The position numbers and the translations under genes are program-made. Below, piece after piece: positions 1 through 9,727 of a DNA stretch of 24,627 bases. Under the pieces are notes generated by a model that saw only the letters and a program-made list of their open reading frames with translations, was not told the DNA's origin and did no database searches. This stretch comes from Gnetum montanum (Eukaryota; Streptophyta; Gnetopsida; Gnetales; Gnetaceae). The number at the start of each line of letters is the position of its first letter. Within the stretch, counting starts at the first letter, position 1. Location: NCBI GenBank assembly GCA_015680685.1, contig MNCI01036181.1:9312-33938 (forward strand), read 5' to 3'.

Positions 1-1
1 C

Positions 2-490
2 CTATGCAATGCCCCTACTACATTTCAATGCTTGGTTTTTAAGTATTTTTCAGTAGTAGATCACTGGTGGAATGGAAGTCTTCATGGATAACTTTTCCAC
101 CTATGGAGCCACATTTGAGCAAGCGTTGGACTACCTTGAGAAAGTACTCAAAAATGTGCGGAAATAAATCTGTGGCTCAATTGGCAAAAAATCCATCTAA
201 TTATCTAAGAGGGCATTGTATTGGGAGACAAAATTATGTAGGAAGGGATCAAGGTAGACCTCGAAAAGATAAGGGTCATCCAAAGAATCACTTGTCAACT
301 AGAAACTATCAAAGATGTTCGATCATTCCTTGGACACATTAGCTACTACCAATGATTCATAGAGAATTTCTCTAAGGTTGCAAAACTATTGGTCGAGCTA
401 ACAAAGAAAGATGTGCTTTTAATCTAGGCCAAGGAATGTGAAAAGAAATTCCAAAGCCTTAAGAAAAAACTTGTTGAAACTCCAATTCTA
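2..490 (+). pseudogene. Reverse transcriptase remnant of the left element
   Basis: The first frame reads the conserved gypsy RT stretch LCNAPTTFQ at the window start. After a frameshift before position 72 the catalytic box reads VFMDNF, where active elements have two aspartates (F/Y-x-D-D); the second is Asn here, a single G-to-A change. Downstream come LNW, a degenerate VLG and the thumb motif DVRSFLGHISYYQ at about 316-350, then a connection region reaching 490. In-frame stops and at least two frameshifts are present. The remainder of RT, protease and gag would lie left of the window. Confidence 0.85.
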
Positions 491-519
491 TAGGCACCCA
501 ACTAGTCTAGACCAAATTA

Positions 520-871
520 TGATAGATGCATCAAATTATGCCTTGGGGGTTGTGCTTACATAGTTGGATAACAAGAAACATCCATACTAGCCACTACGTA
601 ATCCAAAGCATTATGGATGCACATCTAAACTACACCATCACAGAAAAAGAATTGATGGCAATGGTATTAGCTCTAAAGAATTTCAGGCACTATGTACTTC
701 GACATAAAGTATTTGTGCACACTAGCCACAATGCGATTCGCTTCTTGATGAATAAGCTAATGGTAAGCCCCCATGTCATACAGTGGCTAGTGATCTTATA
801 GGAATTTGATCTTACAATGGTAGATCAAAAGGGAACTAAGAATGTGGTTGCTAACCACTTGTCTCGTTTGT
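520..871 (+). pseudogene. Gypsy-type RNase H remnant
   Basis: RNase H would degrade the RNA strand of the RNA/DNA hybrid during reverse transcription. The strand IDASNYALGVVL supplies the first catalytic Asp, TITEKELMAMVLALKNFRHY supplies the Glu, and a tail reading KGTKNVVANHLSRL matches the usual end of this domain. The third acidic position, normally in a TDH motif, reads TSH, so the active site is damaged. The N-terminal strand and the rest of the domain are in different frames, showing a frameshift near 525-580. The domain follows RT directly, and integrase starts about 280 bp later. Confidence 0.8.
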
Positions 872-1139
872 GATGGGACACCAAATAGGAGGAAATCTCA
901 CTGTCTGATCTATTTCCTGATGAAATCCTCTTTGTTAAGGCTATAACTAAACAATTTCCCACTAAGCCTAAATGGTATGATGACATTCTCACCTATCTTG
1001 TCACTCAAGAGATATCACAAGGGTTGGACCACTGGAAGAAACAATAGTTTCTTCACTAGGTGAAACACTTCATAGAAATCAACAAGCATCTCTACAAGGT
1101 GTGCACCGATGGCCTAGTTTGTTAGTGTGTCCCTAATGC

Positions 1140-2137
1140 TGATCAACTATGCATTCTCCAAGATGCTCATGAGGGTCCTTGTGGGAGCCACTATGCTAGG
1201 AGACACATAGCCATTAAAATATTGATGGTAGGGTATTATTGGAAAATAATTTTTAGGGATACTCACCAATTTATCCACTCTTGTGAACACTGCCAACGAG
1301 ATGGTGGAATGACTACTCGAATGGAGGAACCTCTGCAGTGAATTCAACCATTGGAATCCTTTGACATCTGGGGCATTGACTTTATGGGTTCCATCACACC
1401 CATGTTAAATGGGAAGGCGTACATCACAGTCGCTATTGACTATCGTATGAAGTGGGCAGAAGCAACAACCATCACCAACTATACATCTTCTACTACCACT
1501 TGATTTATACAACAAAATGTTGTAAACAAGTTTGGTGTGCCACATGCATTAATTTTTGATAATGGAACCCACTTTATAGGCACCACATTTCAAAAGCTTA
1601 TGCAATGCTTGAAGGTTAAACATAAACTAACAACACCCTACCACCCCCAAGCCAATAGCCAAGCTAAGGTCACAATTAGGAAAATCACTAAGATCTTAAT
1701 GAGAATAGTTAGCAAATATAGGAAAGACTAGAGTACAAAACTCAACAATGGCCTTTGGGCCTACTGCTCAATATGGAAACTCCCTATAGGCTACTCTTCC
1801 TACGAGCTAGTGTACAGAATTGTCAACTCTTCCTATTCTATCTAAGCTCCATACACTTTCAACAACCTATGACCTTGACCTTGACTTAAGTCTAGCACAA
1901 AAAGAAAGATTAATGAATCTCAACTTGCTAGATGAAAACCAATTAGTGGCCTTGTCATCTAACAAGTTGCACAAGGCATTTAACAAAAAGCGCCATGACC
2001 TTAGAATTAGGAAAGTCAAATTTCAACCGAGAGATAAGGTCCTCTACTGGAACCCCACACACGTACCTCAATGAACAAAGTTCCAGACATTGTGGAAAGG
2101 ACCTTATATCATATATGACTTTTCCTTCTAGGACCAT
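1140..2137 (+). pseudogene. Integrase remnant of the left element
   Basis: An HHCC zinc-binding region is readable at about 1160-1300: two His in DAHEGPCGSHYARRH and the pair CEHC. The catalytic core follows. The first Asp is in WGIDFMG (codon 1378-1380) and the second in FDNGTHF (1558-1560). The third residue, normally Glu in a GQxE-like motif, reads SQAK (Lys codon at 1666-1668), a G-to-A change that would abolish strand transfer. The C-terminal part from about 1740 has several stops and frame changes and fades out around 2100-2140. No chromodomain is visible. Other readings of this stretch are unlikely because the spacing of all motifs fits the family. Confidence 0.88.
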
Positions 2138-4160
2138 GTTGATCTACAAACCTGAGAGCTCGAACAAGAAACAACTCAAACCTTTCCACAAGCCTAAGCA
2201 ACCCAGTGCAACAAATGCCTCATCAGATGGACAACCATGCTCAATCTTTCATCCTCTCAACTTAGTCATGGGGAAGATGGTCATCCATGCTAACTATATA
2301 AATGGCTCCTCAATTTTTCATCATTTTGTTTTATCTTACATCTTTTTGTTTTTTAGTTATTAATTTTTTTCAATTTTTGTTTCACAACATCATTAGTATG
2401 TTTTATTTTTCTTAAATGTTTTACAATTTCTTATATATTTTCTTTTATTTTGGTGCGATTTTCTTATTGTGTTTTAATAATAACGTGCCTTATTGCCAAC
2501 TAGGTACAATGTGGTTTGTTTGATGTGGGCATGTGCTATCTAGTTATTTGATTATTAGTGTTTGGATTCTAACTTTGAATTGTGTTACTAATAATCGAGA
2601 CATGGTTTCTTTTTCAAGAAACAGGCAATAAGTCACAACATTCACAAACTCTATGGTTTTCCTTATTCTAGAAGTATGAGGTCCTTTTTTCATTAATAAA
2701 ACTTTAACAAACTTGTGGCCTTGGTAGTTTTTGGACTTGGAAAGAATCCAAAGGTTTGAACAAGGTGTGACTTCAAAGGGACTCGGTACTCTTTGTGCCT
2801 TTCTACTTACTTGGATGCATGTGTGTTTTCATAAATTATTTACCATTCCATGTTAATGAATGACAAAAAGTTGAATAAGTCTTTGCATGGTGTGGTTCCC
2901 ATTTCAAAAAAAAATGATAGGAATTCAAAGTACACCCCTTAGACAAAATAAACGAGCTAGTTATGGGACTAGAAAGACATGTTAACCATGCCTGAAGCTC
3001 CCCTCTAACTAAGCCCCTTTAGCACTTCATGCTTCTATTTTTTTCTTAAATAAGGAACAGTGGTTGTTCTATAGGAGTACTCTTATGTCTCAAGGGGCTA
3101 GACTGGTGTTAGAGTGGTGATGTGAAGTCACTAAACATGGTTGGTTTTGGTCTGGACTAAGGATGGATTTTATCAAGTCATTTAACCACAAAATTTATAA
3201 GGGATTTCATGTAACCTTAATTAGGAACTCCATTCCACTCTCTCTCTCATCCATCTATGCTTTCCATGCCTCACCTCACTACCGATGTTCATGTTCTTGT
3301 TCGATGTCTTAGTTTGATGTGTCAAAATTCTTAGGTAGTTTCTTTTGGATTTTCGTACTTAACTTTCCATAACCATTAATCACCCATGGGACCCACAAAC
3401 TCCTTAGTCTAAGGTTATGCAAGGGCAACAAGGGCATGTGCCTACTTTGGGGAGGACCCACTTGCATACCTTTTGGTTGGGTTAGTTAAGTTCTTTATCC
3501 TTAGACATTCTCACAATCAAATTCTTTTGTGTGCCTCATCAATGACATCCAATTATGTGCATCTTTACAATGCTTTTCAATGAAATCCTCTTTTTTCTTA
3601 TTGTTGTGAATTCTTTAACCCCTTTCAAGTATTTCCTCATGTTTGGACTTTTCAGAATTTAATAATGGGCCTCTTATCCATTTCACCCCATTTTTCAGCC
3701 TTCCCGCTAACACTATTAAAGAAATCAATCCACCATAATCACAACCTAGCCAAGCATAACTACTAATGAGATAAGGTACCTAAAAGCTATACGTTACACA
3801 TTGCACACTAATCCACGATTTTGTTGTGATTGTAGTGAAAAGTGTGGCCTAGAAGCCGGATCATTGTCACTAAGGAAGAAGTAGCAGCACCATGTGACAA
3901 GGACCCTTCATGATCATTAAATCTTCTCCCTTTCTCTTTAGCTGCCAGAGGAGTTGGATGTTAGTTTTGGCCAAGGTGTTCAATTCTATTGTTATGAACA
4001 CTCAATTTTGTAGAGATTGTAAATCCGTACGCTTGGGCACTTAGAATCCATATGTTCCATCTAAGTCAATTTGCATGTTAGTTAATAATCTTATACCTTC
4101 CTAATATTTTGTAAAGGACTTGTTCCTCATTTTGTTCACTCGAGGACGAGTTTTCATTCA
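2138..4160 (+). other. Long non-coding 3' region of the left element
   Basis: About 2 kb without a credible reading frame lies between integrase and the polypurine tract. It is AT-rich, with poly-pyrimidine runs such as the CT repeat near 3238-3250. The stretch around 3240-3840 is related to the minus strand of 22833-24000 in this window: both hold an identical 20-base string starting CTTTGGGGAGG (3445-3464; minus 23723-23704) and an identical AACAAGGGCAT just before it (3427-3437; minus 23750-23740). A second shared string, TGTGATTG(T/C)AG, lies at 3825-3835 and directly before the start codon of the extra reading frame on the minus strand. Confidence 0.6.
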
Positions 4161-4172
4161 GTCGTGGGGGTA
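4161..4172 (+). promoter_or_regulatory. Polypurine tract before the 3' LTR
   Basis: GTCGTGGGGGTA immediately precedes the LTR and would prime plus-strand DNA synthesis. The block CTCGAGGACGAG just upstream and GTCGTGGGGGTATGATG recur on the minus strand before the LTR ending at 19929, so the junction is confirmed by two copies. Confidence 0.75.
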
Positions 4173-4196
4173 TGATGAACCATATTTTGTCTAACT

Positions 4197-4278
4197 CCAA
4201 TATTGGATACCCAATATCAGGGCCCAAGAAGCGATGTCAAATATCTGATATCGCGAAATGTATGTTAGCCTATAAATG
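4197..4278 (+). promoter_or_regulatory. U3 promoter of the left LTR
   Basis: A clear TATA box, CCTATAAATG, lies at 4269-4278. Upstream are AATATC/GATATC words, including the palindrome CCAATATTGG (4197-4206), AAATATCT (4239-4246) and GATATC (4247-4252). Related GATATC-rich sequence precedes the TATA boxes at 19836-19844 and 23304-23315 on the minus strand. That these words bind a regulator is inference. Confidence 0.55.
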
Positions 4279-4448
4279 TAGCGCTTGGGCACACGGTTTG
4301 GGCATAAATTTTGTCATAGCATAGCATAGCTCTTACAATTTCTTTTCTCCAGAGTTGGAATATTTTGCAAAGTGCCTACAGCAAGAGTCATTGGGTGTGT
4401 GGATCTTTATTTGATCACTATTGTACTTGAGTACGGAGTTTGTGCAGC

Positions 4449-4454
4449 AATAAA
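4449..4454 (+). promoter_or_regulatory. Polyadenylation signal in the left LTR
   Basis: AATAAA about 175 bp after the TATA box, matching the position of AATAAA in the minus-strand LTR (19660-19665). It probably marks the end of the R region. Confidence 0.5.
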
Positions 4455-5026
4455 GACAAGTTTTTTTATTAAACATTGCAACACCTTGGCTAGCCTAAAT
4501 ATTTTATTCATGCATTTAATGTTTTGTGCAATTTCTTTTAATGCTTCCAAGTAATTAAGCTAAATTAAGTTAGTTAGATTACATAGCAATTAATTAAACA
4601 CATAAGTATGACCACTTCGAGCATACGCATGATGCTTGGTAATCCCAACAACACTTACCATTTGGTAACCCAACAATGTTATACTTGTTTAGGATGTGCA
4701 CAAAAAGTATGACCGCATACTTGTGTTGTGATAGTTAGTTATTAATTACCAATTAGATTAGTTAAAGTGGTTCATAAATTAAGTTTCAACTTCTTGTTAA
4801 TTATAGACAAATAAAATATAAAATAATAAAAATCATGTGCCTCAATTACACTTAACCATACAATCAAACTCCACAAGTGCAATTGGGAAGACAACGATCA
4901 TCACAATTAGATTTCGTGTCCTAGAACCAATGTACGTGAAAACTTAAAGTCTACAAAATTCGACTGGATCGTGTGTGTGAATGCTTGTGATTCATATGGT
5001 TGGGTGTAGGGGTACCTTGCCACTCA

Positions 5027-6172
5027 TTAGTTGTTATCTTTATTTTTTAAAAAGAAAAACGAATTTATCTTTATTAATTAGGAGAGAGGATGTATGAACA
5101 TTACAACACTTCTAAAATAGTTTGGTAGGACATCATAGTTTTATTTCATTTAGATATAGTATGTCACACCTTTTATAATGTTATAAAAATCATATTATTA
5201 GTACTTCCACAATATGGACAAGACTTGACAAAATACATGCATGATGCATGGGTGAGAAATTGCTACATTAAATTTGAGGATAGGAAGGATTGATTATATG
5301 AAAATAAACATTTTTACCAAAAAACAATGGCATATAATACTTTGTGTTATACTTTATACCAAGTAAAGTAGATTAAAAAAACTATTCACTAGAAGAAGTT
5401 TAGTCTAATCTATAAAGTTCATGTCTTTTTTGAATTAGCAATAAAAAGGAACATTTTGGATAATTTGTTAAAGCAAAACTGGATGCTGATTAATAAATGG
5501 TGTTTTTGTAAGAATGCTTGTGAAGACTCCAAACCAATAGTTTATTATCACCTAATTTTTACAAGACAGATCGGTCAAACAAAATGCATTAAATTTAGAG
5601 TACTTTGCCGATATATATTATCTGAAGGAAATAAATCAAAGGACATTTGAACTGACAAAAATCAATCAATCTAGAGTATGTAGCTAATAGTAAAAACTTA
5701 GAAAGAGATTGTGATATATTAAATGGAAATAACTATCCAAGTCTGAGCCTTACATGATTATAAGTTTTATTTCTAAGATTAAGATTAAATTGTGAATTTA
5801 ACATGGCTATTTTATTTTTAAAAAATTTGATCCACTAACATCCCAAAACTAATCTCACTGTACTTTAAATCTTATTTATTAATATAATTTCTTTTCACCT
5901 TTTCCAAAAAGGATAAATGTTATAAATAGTGCACACTTGAATGTCTCCTTTCAAATCCAGTCTCTCTATTAATTCTGAATAATACTAATTTGTTGTGAAT
6001 CAGGAAAGAATAACGCATGCCACAAAGTTTAAAGGACTTCCAATCTATTGGGCAACAGCATCTTCAAAAAAGCGTAGGGTTTTCAAACACACACAGAGGA
6101 ATAACAACTGTAGAAACCCCAGTTAAATTTTGTACTGACAAGGCTACAAAATAAAGGGAAAAACAGCGATGT
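5027..6172. other. AT-rich spacer, no gene seen
   Basis: No recognisable protein or element domain on either strand. A TATA-like TTATAAATAG near 5920-5930 and a short inverted word around CATGCATGATGCATG near 5237 are present, but nothing downstream supports a gene. The right end borders the 3' UTR of the DUF2921 gene. Confidence 0.5.
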
Positions 6173-6178
6173 TTTATT
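6173..6178 (-). promoter_or_regulatory. Candidate polyadenylation signal of the DUF2921 gene
   Basis: AATAAA on the minus strand about 330 bp beyond the stop codon, a plausible 3' UTR length. Plant signals are degenerate and others could be used, so this is only a candidate. Confidence 0.35.
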
Positions 6179-6508
6179 AAATATAACTATTATCACAGAG
6201 TATCATGCCTTTAAACTAAAACCTTACATCAGATCTCTTAGCTGGAACATCTGACTGCATTGAGAATTTGATGCTATGTATCATGGACAAAGCTGTTCTA
6301 TAAACCAAGATACCTAGGACAAATTAAAAGATTAAGCATGTGAGAGAACTGACCGCTAATATTGAGGATATTGTCAATGAACGCATGGCCTGTAGATGAA
6401 AACTGCAACAATCCATCCTGCATTTAGCATGTAGAGAACATGCTGCCTAGTGGTACGTGAGTTAAGATTTGATTTCCAAGAGGAGGTAAATAACAGCCAA
6501 CAATATGG

Positions 6509-9500
6509 TTAGTCTGGGCCATCAACTTGAACATTCCTTCTTGGATGTGTACTAGAAGCAAGCTCTGCTTCAAATGACTGAGAAGGAAGTTTCTCATACT
6601 TTTGTGATCCAAACCAGGAGTTGCTGATTGAAGTGAATCCTTGCAGCTTTCCAGCTTTGAGATCCTTCCACTGCTGCTGGATGAAGACCACAAGAGCTAG
6701 CAGAATACCAAGGATTGAAATTACAATGTCCCCAATTTTGGAATAAAAATCTAGGCCGGGATTTGCAAACTCGTCATAGTTAAGGAAATAAGGATCAACC
6801 ACTGGAGATCTCATGTAATCATAAGCATGAGGAAGGATGCGTGTAGTAGTAACACCAAGGTAGTATATTTTTCTTAGGGGCTTGCAGTCAACTTGCCATA
6901 AATGATTTCCAAAAATCTGAGGAAGCAGGAATAAATCCTGCATCAAGCCTATGTATTCCTTCATGACAACCATATTCCTAGAATTCTCATAATGATATCC
7001 ATATTCATAAGATGAGGGCCCAGAATTCCTATTTTTGAAAGGATGAATAATAAGAACAATTATAAAGCCCACTACATGTACAAGTGAGAAAATGACAAGC
7101 ACTTTCCTGTCACTTGGGACTCTCCACTTCTCCAAAGGACTCCTTGTGAGCAACTTTATACGAGATTTCCATACCTTCTGAAACAATGTAAGGATCAACA
7201 AAAATGCAACCAGCAGCAACAGTTTAACAACGTAGTCAATAATTTTAGGCCATTGACTTGAATGATAAGCATAGTATATGTCATTTTCTGATCCATTCTT
7301 CTGTTTAAAAAGCACGTCAGCATCAGTGATAAGGGGAATACTGAATCCAATAGCTTGAATTCCCAGCATCACTAGTGATGTGTACGGAGCAACTTCTTTG
7401 CTTTCTTGAATATAGAAAAACTGACTCAAAATGCATGCAACCAGCACTGAAAGTGTTAAAATTGAAAGCATACTTTCCACACTTTTCTGAGATATGATAT
7501 CTTCTCTTTGACTTCTATACATAATTGGATAAGTCTGGAACTTGATCTGTTGAAAGAAAAGAGAGTCATCTTCTGTTCGCTGGCTGGTAATGAAAATCTT
7601 TGCACTTCGATCAGTGAACCACCTCATGTTTGTTGAGGGATACTCAATTTTCACCCGAATTTTACAATCAAGGCCGCTTTCTAGATCATAAATATCATGC
7701 AAAATCACCCATGGGACTCGCACATCCCTGCATCCAATGAGATACATCTTGCCCACTCTAGGATCATAGAGACCCTCAACAGAGAGCCTTGAAAAGTTTC
7801 CAAACAATTTCAATTGTGCAGCGACCTTTATAAAATCTTTCATATCCTGGACCTGTGGTTTTGATGATGGATTGCTAATATTTTCTGGCACTACAAATGT
7901 AGTGGAGTCCTCAACCCAATCAGTACCCACAACATCCCCTATAGCTATGACATCAATATTTACACTTTTTATCAAGTTCTTAGGTAAATGTCCATTGGTG
8001 ATGTTTTCCAAACTGGCAGCCGTCGTCAAAGATAAATCTTCACGTAGAAAATCAAGACTTTTAGCTTCTTTACCTAAATCACTCAAGGGATACTTTAAAA
8101 ATGTTTTTTTAAAGTGAACACCATACCCTACAGGCTCATCCTTTTCTAAGAAAATTCCTGCATCTTTGATTTTACTATACTTGTATACCATTCTGTTTGA
8201 CAGTACCCAGAGCAATGGTACATTATCAAAACTTATGGGAAGCTCAAATGACAAAGGATAAAATGGATGCAGAGCACCATTAATGCTAGAAATGTTGCCA
8301 ATCATAATGTTTCTTTGTTTGATAGAAAAAGATAAGGTGATGTAAATGCTAACCTTTATGTCACAGGAGCTTTCACTAGTTTGGTATGATCCAAGGCAGC
8401 CAACCATGCAAAGATGACCAGAGGATGCATTCCATGATCCTTCCACAGATAATGTCAAATTGTCTAGGCCAGATCTTTTCAAGGCCAGGAAAAGATATTG
8501 CTTAGGAAGCACCACTCTAAAAACTGCACTGACATCTGACATACCTTCAGGAGAATTATCTTTGGCCTGCGCTGCACATATCACATTCTGGATAGCCAGT
8601 TTCATGTTGCTAAAGCTACCATGTTCCGAAGCAGCTTCTTTCCCAAACACAAAAGGACCCAACTTGCTACAATAATCAGCAGTTCCTTGGCAATTCCAGT
8701 TTGGAACAACATCAAGAACATAATTCCTGTTTATACTTTCAAAAAGATAACAGAACATGTCTCCTCTGTATATTTCAATTTCTTGAGGTTGAGGTTGGTC
8801 TTTGTCTGAATGTGGCTGCCCATTGCAGGCCTTCTTCACCAGACCGGTTGAGTTGAATTGGTAACTGATCGATCGCTCAGGTTGAGCTGATATCTCAATA
8901 GCATCAAAGAACGTATTACTTGTATGGGAATCAAGGCTGATCAACTTGCCCTTGATCTCCCTCGATGTCAGAGAAAAGTTGGCAGGACATCTCAACTGCA
9001 GCTGAATCTGATCATGCTGTGCAAGAGAGGGCTTTGTCTGAGATGAATCATTCAGCCAATCCCATGGCTGTGACTCATTTTCTCCTCTGGAAGGCAAAAT
9101 CCCATTGCCCAACATACACAGACAGAGTTCTCCGGAACGCTTGGATTTCACATAGATGCCTTCCAGGAATATATCCACGGAGCTGAATCCTGGATACATA
9201 GAAAACCCATCAGGGTTTTTATGCATAAAGGAGATGGATCTGGCGGAGGATATGGCTAGTTTGAGCACTCCGCTGACATTCAGCACTTTGTAAGGCGCCT
9301 GAGGCCGCTGAATATGGGTAATCGTGAAAGATGCTAAGTTTACTGCAGAATAATTGTTATCCTTTTGGTGATCAGCAACAAATGGCATCAAGGGGGCGGA
9401 TCCGGGACTCTGCCTCCAGTCCCCGTTAACGAAGCCGAAAAAGCTGTGGCTCCGAAATTTATGGTTCCGAAACTTATGGTTCCGAAATTTATTGAACTTC

Positions 9501-9727
9501 TGAGGATCGCCAGGCAAGACTGATGCGTCTTTCAACAAACCCTTGCACTGTTTTTTCACCTCATTGAAACGGCTGTAGGAGGATTGGTAGTTCAGGTTTG
9601 TATCAGAGGAATTCACAACTGCAATTTCAGAGGCAGAAACGACCGTACGAGAAAGAAACACAAGCACAGCCAGTGCAAACCCATATCTAAACACAGTTGT
9701 AACGTCCTCTGCAACACCTATCGACAT
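6509..9727 (-). CDS. DUF2921 family multi-pass membrane protein (1072 aa), intact
   Basis: This is the only intact gene in the window: one uninterrupted exon. Residues 13-32 form a signal peptide. The lumenal or extracellular part (about 33-750) starts after FGFVNGDW (97-104) and holds three related modules with the pattern S/L-x-E-G...G...G-C or G-N: 188-208, 427-446 (SVEGSWNASSGHLCMVGCLG) and 648-667 (SVEGLYDPRVGKMYLIGCRD). There are many N-x-S/T sites and paired Cys. The C-terminal part has about seven hydrophobic segments (752-772, 783-807, 829-853, 875-895, 925-943, 955-972, 999-1017). It carries family signatures GPFVFGKE (357-364), PIMYRSQREDI and CKPLRK (948-953), followed by a 52-residue tail. 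The family is plant-typical. RING-bearing relatives such as Arabidopsis FLY1 are, from memory, Golgi/endosomal ubiquitin ligases; no RING is present here, so E3 activity should not be assumed. Function is unknown. Length and single-exon form fit RING-less relatives of about 1,050-1,080 residues. Confidence 0.95.
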   Translation of the reverse strand: MSIGVAEDVTTVFRYGFALAVLVFLSRTVVSASEIAVVNSSDTNLNYQSSYSRFNEVKKQCKGLLKDASVLPGDPQKFNKFRNHKFRNHKFRSHSFFGFVNGDWRQSPGSAPLMPFVADHQKDNNYSAVNLASFTITHIQRPQAPYKVLNVSGVLKLAISSARSISFMHKNPDGFSMYPGFSSVDIFLEGIYVKSKRSGELCLCMLGNGILPSRGENESQPWDWLNDSSQTKPSLAQHDQIQLQLRCPANFSLTSREIKGKLISLDSHTSNTFFDAIEISAQPERSISYQFNSTGLVKKACNGQPHSDKDQPQPQEIEIYRGDMFCYLFESINRNYVLDVVPNWNCQGTADYCSKLGPFVFGKEAASEHGSFSNMKLAIQNVICAAQAKDNSPEGMSDVSAVFRVVLPKQYLFLALKRSGLDNLTLSVEGSWNASSGHLCMVGCLGSYQTSESSCDIKVSIYITLSFSIKQRNIMIGNISSINGALHPFYPLSFELPISFDNVPLLWVLSNRMVYKYSKIKDAGIFLEKDEPVGYGVHFKKTFLKYPLSDLGKEAKSLDFLREDLSLTTAASLENITNGHLPKNLIKSVNIDVIAIGDVVGTDWVEDSTTFVVPENISNPSSKPQVQDMKDFIKVAAQLKLFGNFSRLSVEGLYDPRVGKMYLIGCRDVRVPWVILHDIYDLESGLDCKIRVKIEYPSTNMRWFTDRSAKIFITSQRTEDDSLFFQQIKFQTYPIMYRSQREDIISQKSVESMLSILTLSVLVACILSQFFYIQESKEVAPYTSLVMLGIQAIGFSIPLITDADVLFKQKNGSENDIYYAYHSSQWPKIIDYVVKLLLLVAFLLILTLFQKVWKSRIKLLTRSPLEKWRVPSDRKVLVIFSLVHVVGFIIVLIIHPFKNRNSGPSSYEYGYHYENSRNMVVMKEYIGLMQDLFLLPQIFGNHLWQVDCKPLRKIYYLGVTTTRILPHAYDYMRSPVVDPYFLNYDEFANPGLDFYSKIGDIVISILGILLALVVFIQQQWKDLKAGKLQGFTSISNSWFGSQKYEKLPSQSFEAELASSTHPRRNVQVDGPD
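9446..9490 (-). repeat. Three 15-bp tandem repeats inside the DUF2921 gene
   Basis: Three in-frame units encode KFRNH, KFRNH, KFRSH (residues 80-94), just before the conserved FGFVNGDW. Units one and two differ by a silent base; the third differs in its last two codons. The result is a short basic, His-rich insert. Confidence 0.9.

Larger units (their letters stand above)
1..5026 (+). mobile_element. Partial Ty3/gypsy LTR retrotransposon (Tat/Athila-like), 3' portion
   Basis: The left window edge cuts this element inside reverse transcriptase. Reading rightwards there are broken RT, RNase H and integrase, about 2 kb of non-coding 3' region, a polypurine tract and one complete LTR ending at 5026. 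The order RT, RNase H, integrase is diagnostic of Ty3/gypsy. No chromodomain is visible after integrase, and the long gap between integrase and the LTR is typical of the Tat/Athila branch; the lineage is inferred from wording of motifs and structure, not from a tree. Many in-frame stops and frameshifts mean it cannot move by itself. The five bases after the LTR (5027-5031) would be one target-site copy, but the other end is outside the window. Confidence 0.85.
4173..5026 (+). repeat. LTR of the left element (854 bp)
   Basis: It begins TGATG after the polypurine tract and ends CACTCA, giving the expected TG...CA ends; a start three bases later is also possible. Its ends match the minus-strand LTR at 19127-19929: both begin after GTGGGGGTA, both contain TTCGACTGGATCG (4959-4971) and GTGTAGGGGTACCT close to the 3' end, and both end GCCACTCA. 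The spacing of TATA box to polyadenylation signal is about 180 bp in both. The middle is far more diverged. It sits at the 3' end of the element because pol lies upstream on the same strand. Confidence 0.85.

Noticed and set aside
4372-4554. 60-codon frame in the left LTR
   Set aside because: It spans the promoter-proximal LTR and its polyadenylation signal; no domain.
5918-5930. TTATAAATAG as a plus-strand promoter
   Set aside because: It lies in AT-rich DNA with no downstream gene on that strand.
7872-9186. Several plus-strand frames of 60-80 codons inside the DUF2921 gene
   Set aside because: They are antisense shadows of the intact minus-strand gene.
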